Source: AWTP1-13 sp035550075 (GTDB lineage Bacteria; Pseudomonadota; Alphaproteobacteria; Rhizobiales; Hyphomicrobiaceae). Taken from it: a stretch of 8,546 nucleotides of DNA. The notes beneath the pieces are model-generated. The model was not told the DNA's origin, did no database searches, and saw nothing but the letters and a program-made list of their open reading frames with translations. Made by a program: the position numbers and the translations under genes. This document shows positions 7,022-8,546 of the stretch, piece after piece (within the stretch, counting starts at the first letter, position 1; each line of letters starts with the position of its first letter). The stretch is taken from the NCBI GenBank assembly GCA_035550075.1, contig DASZQG010000202.1, positions 1 to 8,546 of the forward strand, in the 5' to 3' direction.

Positions 7022-8072
7022 GGCCCGCCTCCGCCACCTGATCGGCGTGCCAGCACGCTGCCCAATGGCCCGGCTGCTTCTCCTCGTAGGGCGGATAATC
7101 CCGGCGGCAGATATCGCTCGCGAACGCGCAGCGCGGCGCGAAGGTGCAGCCCTGCGGCAGGTTGCTGAGCGCGGGCACCATGCCGGGGATTTCCTGCAGG
7201 CGGCCGTTGCCGGCGGCCTCCGCGCGCCGCATCAGCGCGAGGCGCGGGATGGAGCTCACCAGGCCGCGCGTATAGGGATGCAGCGGCATGGCGAACAGCG
7301 CATCGACGGCCGCCTCCTCCACCTTGCGGCCGGCATACATGACGATCACGCGATGCGCGTTCTCCGCGACGATGCCGAGATCATGCGTGATCAGGATCAC
7401 CGCCGTGCCGAGGTCGCGCTGCAGGTTGGCGATCAGCTCGAGAATTTGCGCCTGGATCGTCACGTCCAGCGCCGAGGTCGGCTCGTCGGCGATCAGCACC
7501 TTGGGATTGCAGGCGAGCGCCATGGCGATCATGGCGCGCTGGCGCATACCGCCGGAGAGCTGATGCGGATAGTCATTGACGCGCTGCTGCGGCTCGGGGA
7601 TGCCGACCTTGTGCAGCATCTCCACCGCGCGCGACGCCGCTGCACCGGGCGACACGTTCTGGTGCAACTTGAGCGCCTCCCGGATCTGGCGGCCGATGGT
7701 CATCACCGGGTTGAGCGAGGTCATCGGCTCCTGGAAGATCATAGAGATCTGGTTGCCGCGCACGTCGCGCATGGCCTCATCGTTGAGCGCGGCGAGGTCG
7801 CGCCCCTCAAGCCGCACCGCGCCTCCGACGATCCGCCCGGGTTCGCCGACCAACCGCAGCAGTGACAGCGCTGTGACGCTCTTGCCGCAGCCGGACTCCC
7901 CAACCACCGCCAGCGTCTCGCCGCGCCGCAACGCGAACGACACGCCGTCCACCGCCTTAACCAGGCCGGCGCGGGTGTAAAAATAGGTTTGCAGGTTGTC
8001 GACCTCGAGCACGGGCGCGGCGGGCTCCGCCGATGCCGCCGTGCCAGCGGATACGGACTGCTCCCGGCGCAT
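7014..8072 (-). CDS. dppD: Dipeptide/oligopeptide-type ABC transporter ATP-binding protein, DppD/OppD-like
   Basis: This is the partner ATPase of the DppF-like protein. With the start at 8072 it has 352 residues, normal for DppD. Motifs are Walker A GESGCGKS (58-65), Gln114 in MIFQEP, signature LSGGMRQR (172-179), Walker B VLIADEP (192-198) with Glu197, and His230 in ITHD. The oligopeptide-type C-terminal extension follows from LHPYTRGL (264-271), with C309, C315, C322 and C340 in the same C-X5-C-X6-C-X17-C spacing as the partner. The frame stays open upstream to an ATG at 8228, but that extra stretch lies wholly inside the dppC-like gene in another frame and is rich in His, Arg and Gly, so I reject it. 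The chosen ATG shares its A with the dppC stop (TGATG), which suggests coupled translation; no good ribosome binding site is present. Confidence 0.93.
   Translation of the reverse strand: MRREQSVSAGTAASAEPAAPVLEVDNLQTYFYTRAGLVKAVDGVSFALRRGETLAVVGESGCGKSVTALSLLRLVGEPGRIVGGAVRLEGRDLAALNDEAMRDVRGNQISMIFQEPMTSLNPVMTIGRQIREALKLHQNVSPGAAASRAVEMLHKVGIPEPQQRVNDYPHQLSGGMRQRAMIAMALACNPKVLIADEPTSALDVTIQAQILELIANLQRDLGTAVILITHDLGIVAENAHRVIVMYAGRKVEEAAVDALFAMPLHPYTRGLVSSIPRLALMRRAEAAGNGRLQEIPGMVPALSNLPQGCTFAPRCAFASDICRRDYPPYEEKQPGHWAACWHADQVAEAGHA
7028..7032 (-). promoter_or_regulatory. Ribosome binding site of dppF, inside the end of dppD
   Basis: GGAGG on the - strand lies six bases upstream of the dppF ATG at 7021 and within the last codons of dppD. 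It indicates real initiation at this site in spite of the 8-base gene overlap. Confidence 0.7.
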
Positions 8073-8546
8073 CAGAGACGCTGCCGCGGATCGAGGACGT
8101 CGCGCAGTGCATCGCCCAGCAGGTTGGTGCCGAATACCACCAGGCTGATGGCAATGCCGGGATAAATCACGAGCCACGGTGCCGTGCGCACGTACTCCGC
8201 CGCCGACTCCGACAACATGCGGCCCCACGAGGGGTGCGGCTCCGGCACGCCAAGGCCGAGGAACGCCAGCGCAGACTCGACGAGGATCGCGGAGCCAAGC
8301 TGGGCGGTAGCGAGCACGATCAACGGCGCCAGCGTGTTGGGCAGAACGTGCGTGACGGCAATTCGGGTCTCGCTCATGCCCACCGCGCGCGCTGCCTCCA
8401 CAAATGGCATCTCGCGCAGCGCCAGCGTGTTCGACCGGATCACGCGTGCCACGTTCGGCACCAGCGGTATGGCAATGGCGATGATGGTGTTGGTCAGGGA
8501 CGGCCCCAGCGAGGCGGCCATCACCAGCGCCATCACGAGCAGTGGC
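8072..8546 (-). CDS. dppC: Dipeptide/oligopeptide-type ABC transporter permease, DppC/OppC-like (3' part)
   Basis: This is an inner-membrane permease subunit of the same importer. The frame is open to the window edge, so the 5' part is missing; about 158 residues of a usual 280-300 remain. The coupling-helix motif that docks on the ATPases is clear: EAARAVGMSETRIAVTHVLPN, split as EAARAVG, a spacer, then HVLPN. It is followed by the DppC-typical ESALAFLGLGVP, then PHPSWGRML, and a last membrane segment with LVIYPGIAISLVVFGTNLLGD. It ends with DVLDPRQRL, a common DppC terminus. A DppB-like permease and a periplasmic substrate-binding protein are expected further upstream, outside the window. 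It overlaps the dppD start by one base. Confidence 0.94.
   Translation of the reverse strand, partial: PLLVMALVMAASLGPSLTNTIIAIAIPLVPNVARVIRSNTLALREMPFVEAARAVGMSETRIAVTHVLPNTLAPLIVLATAQLGSAILVESALAFLGLGVPEPHPSWGRMLSESAAEYVRTAPWLVIYPGIAISLVVFGTNLLGDALRDVLDPRQRL

Noticed and set aside
6041..7865. Two long overlapping open frames on the + strand (375 and 369 codons) opposite dppF and dppD
   Set aside because: Both are low-complexity Arg/His/Ala-rich translations opposite ATPase genes with intact Walker motifs, so they are shadows of those genes.

Overview
The window is a GC-rich, densely coded bacterial segment. The gene families, the many short overlaps between genes, and the pairing of a Liv-type with a Dpp-type importer suggest a proteobacterium, most likely an alpha- or betaproteobacterium with a large set of solute importers. 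This placement is an inference from style; no rRNA or other phylogenetic marker is present.

Layout. Two gene sets face each other. On the + strand (1-2846) lies the distal part of a branched-chain amino acid/HAAT-type ABC importer operon: livM (3' part only), livG and livF, then a 265-residue metallo-beta-lactamase-fold hydrolase 30 bases downstream. On the - strand (8546 down to 2854, in transcription order) lie a Dpp/Opp-type importer and two oxidoreductases: dppC-like permease (3' part only), dppD-like ATPase, dppF-like ATPase, a GMC-family FAD alcohol dehydrogenase, and a coniferyl-aldehyde-dehydrogenase-like ALDH. The two sets converge with only 7 bases between their stop codons at 2846 and 2854.

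How the genes may work together. The - strand set reads as import followed by a two-step oxidation: Dpp-type uptake, alcohol to aldehyde by the GMC enzyme, then aldehyde to acid by the ALDH. The + strand set reads as a HAAT importer with a dedicated hydrolase that could open or cleave the imported compound. Together they suggest a catabolic locus for an unidentified organic substrate, but no substrate can be read from the sequence. The substrate-binding proteins and the remaining permeases would lie outside the window on both sides.

There are no RNA genes, insertion sequences, CRISPR arrays, tandem repeats or convincing terminators. No gap between genes exceeds 86 bases. I see no sign of a new type of biological system. 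The points most worth checking are the hydrolase appended to the liv operon, the transport-plus-oxidation operon, and the degenerate signature motif in LivG. The start of the dppD-like gene should be placed at 8072, not at an upstream in-frame ATG.
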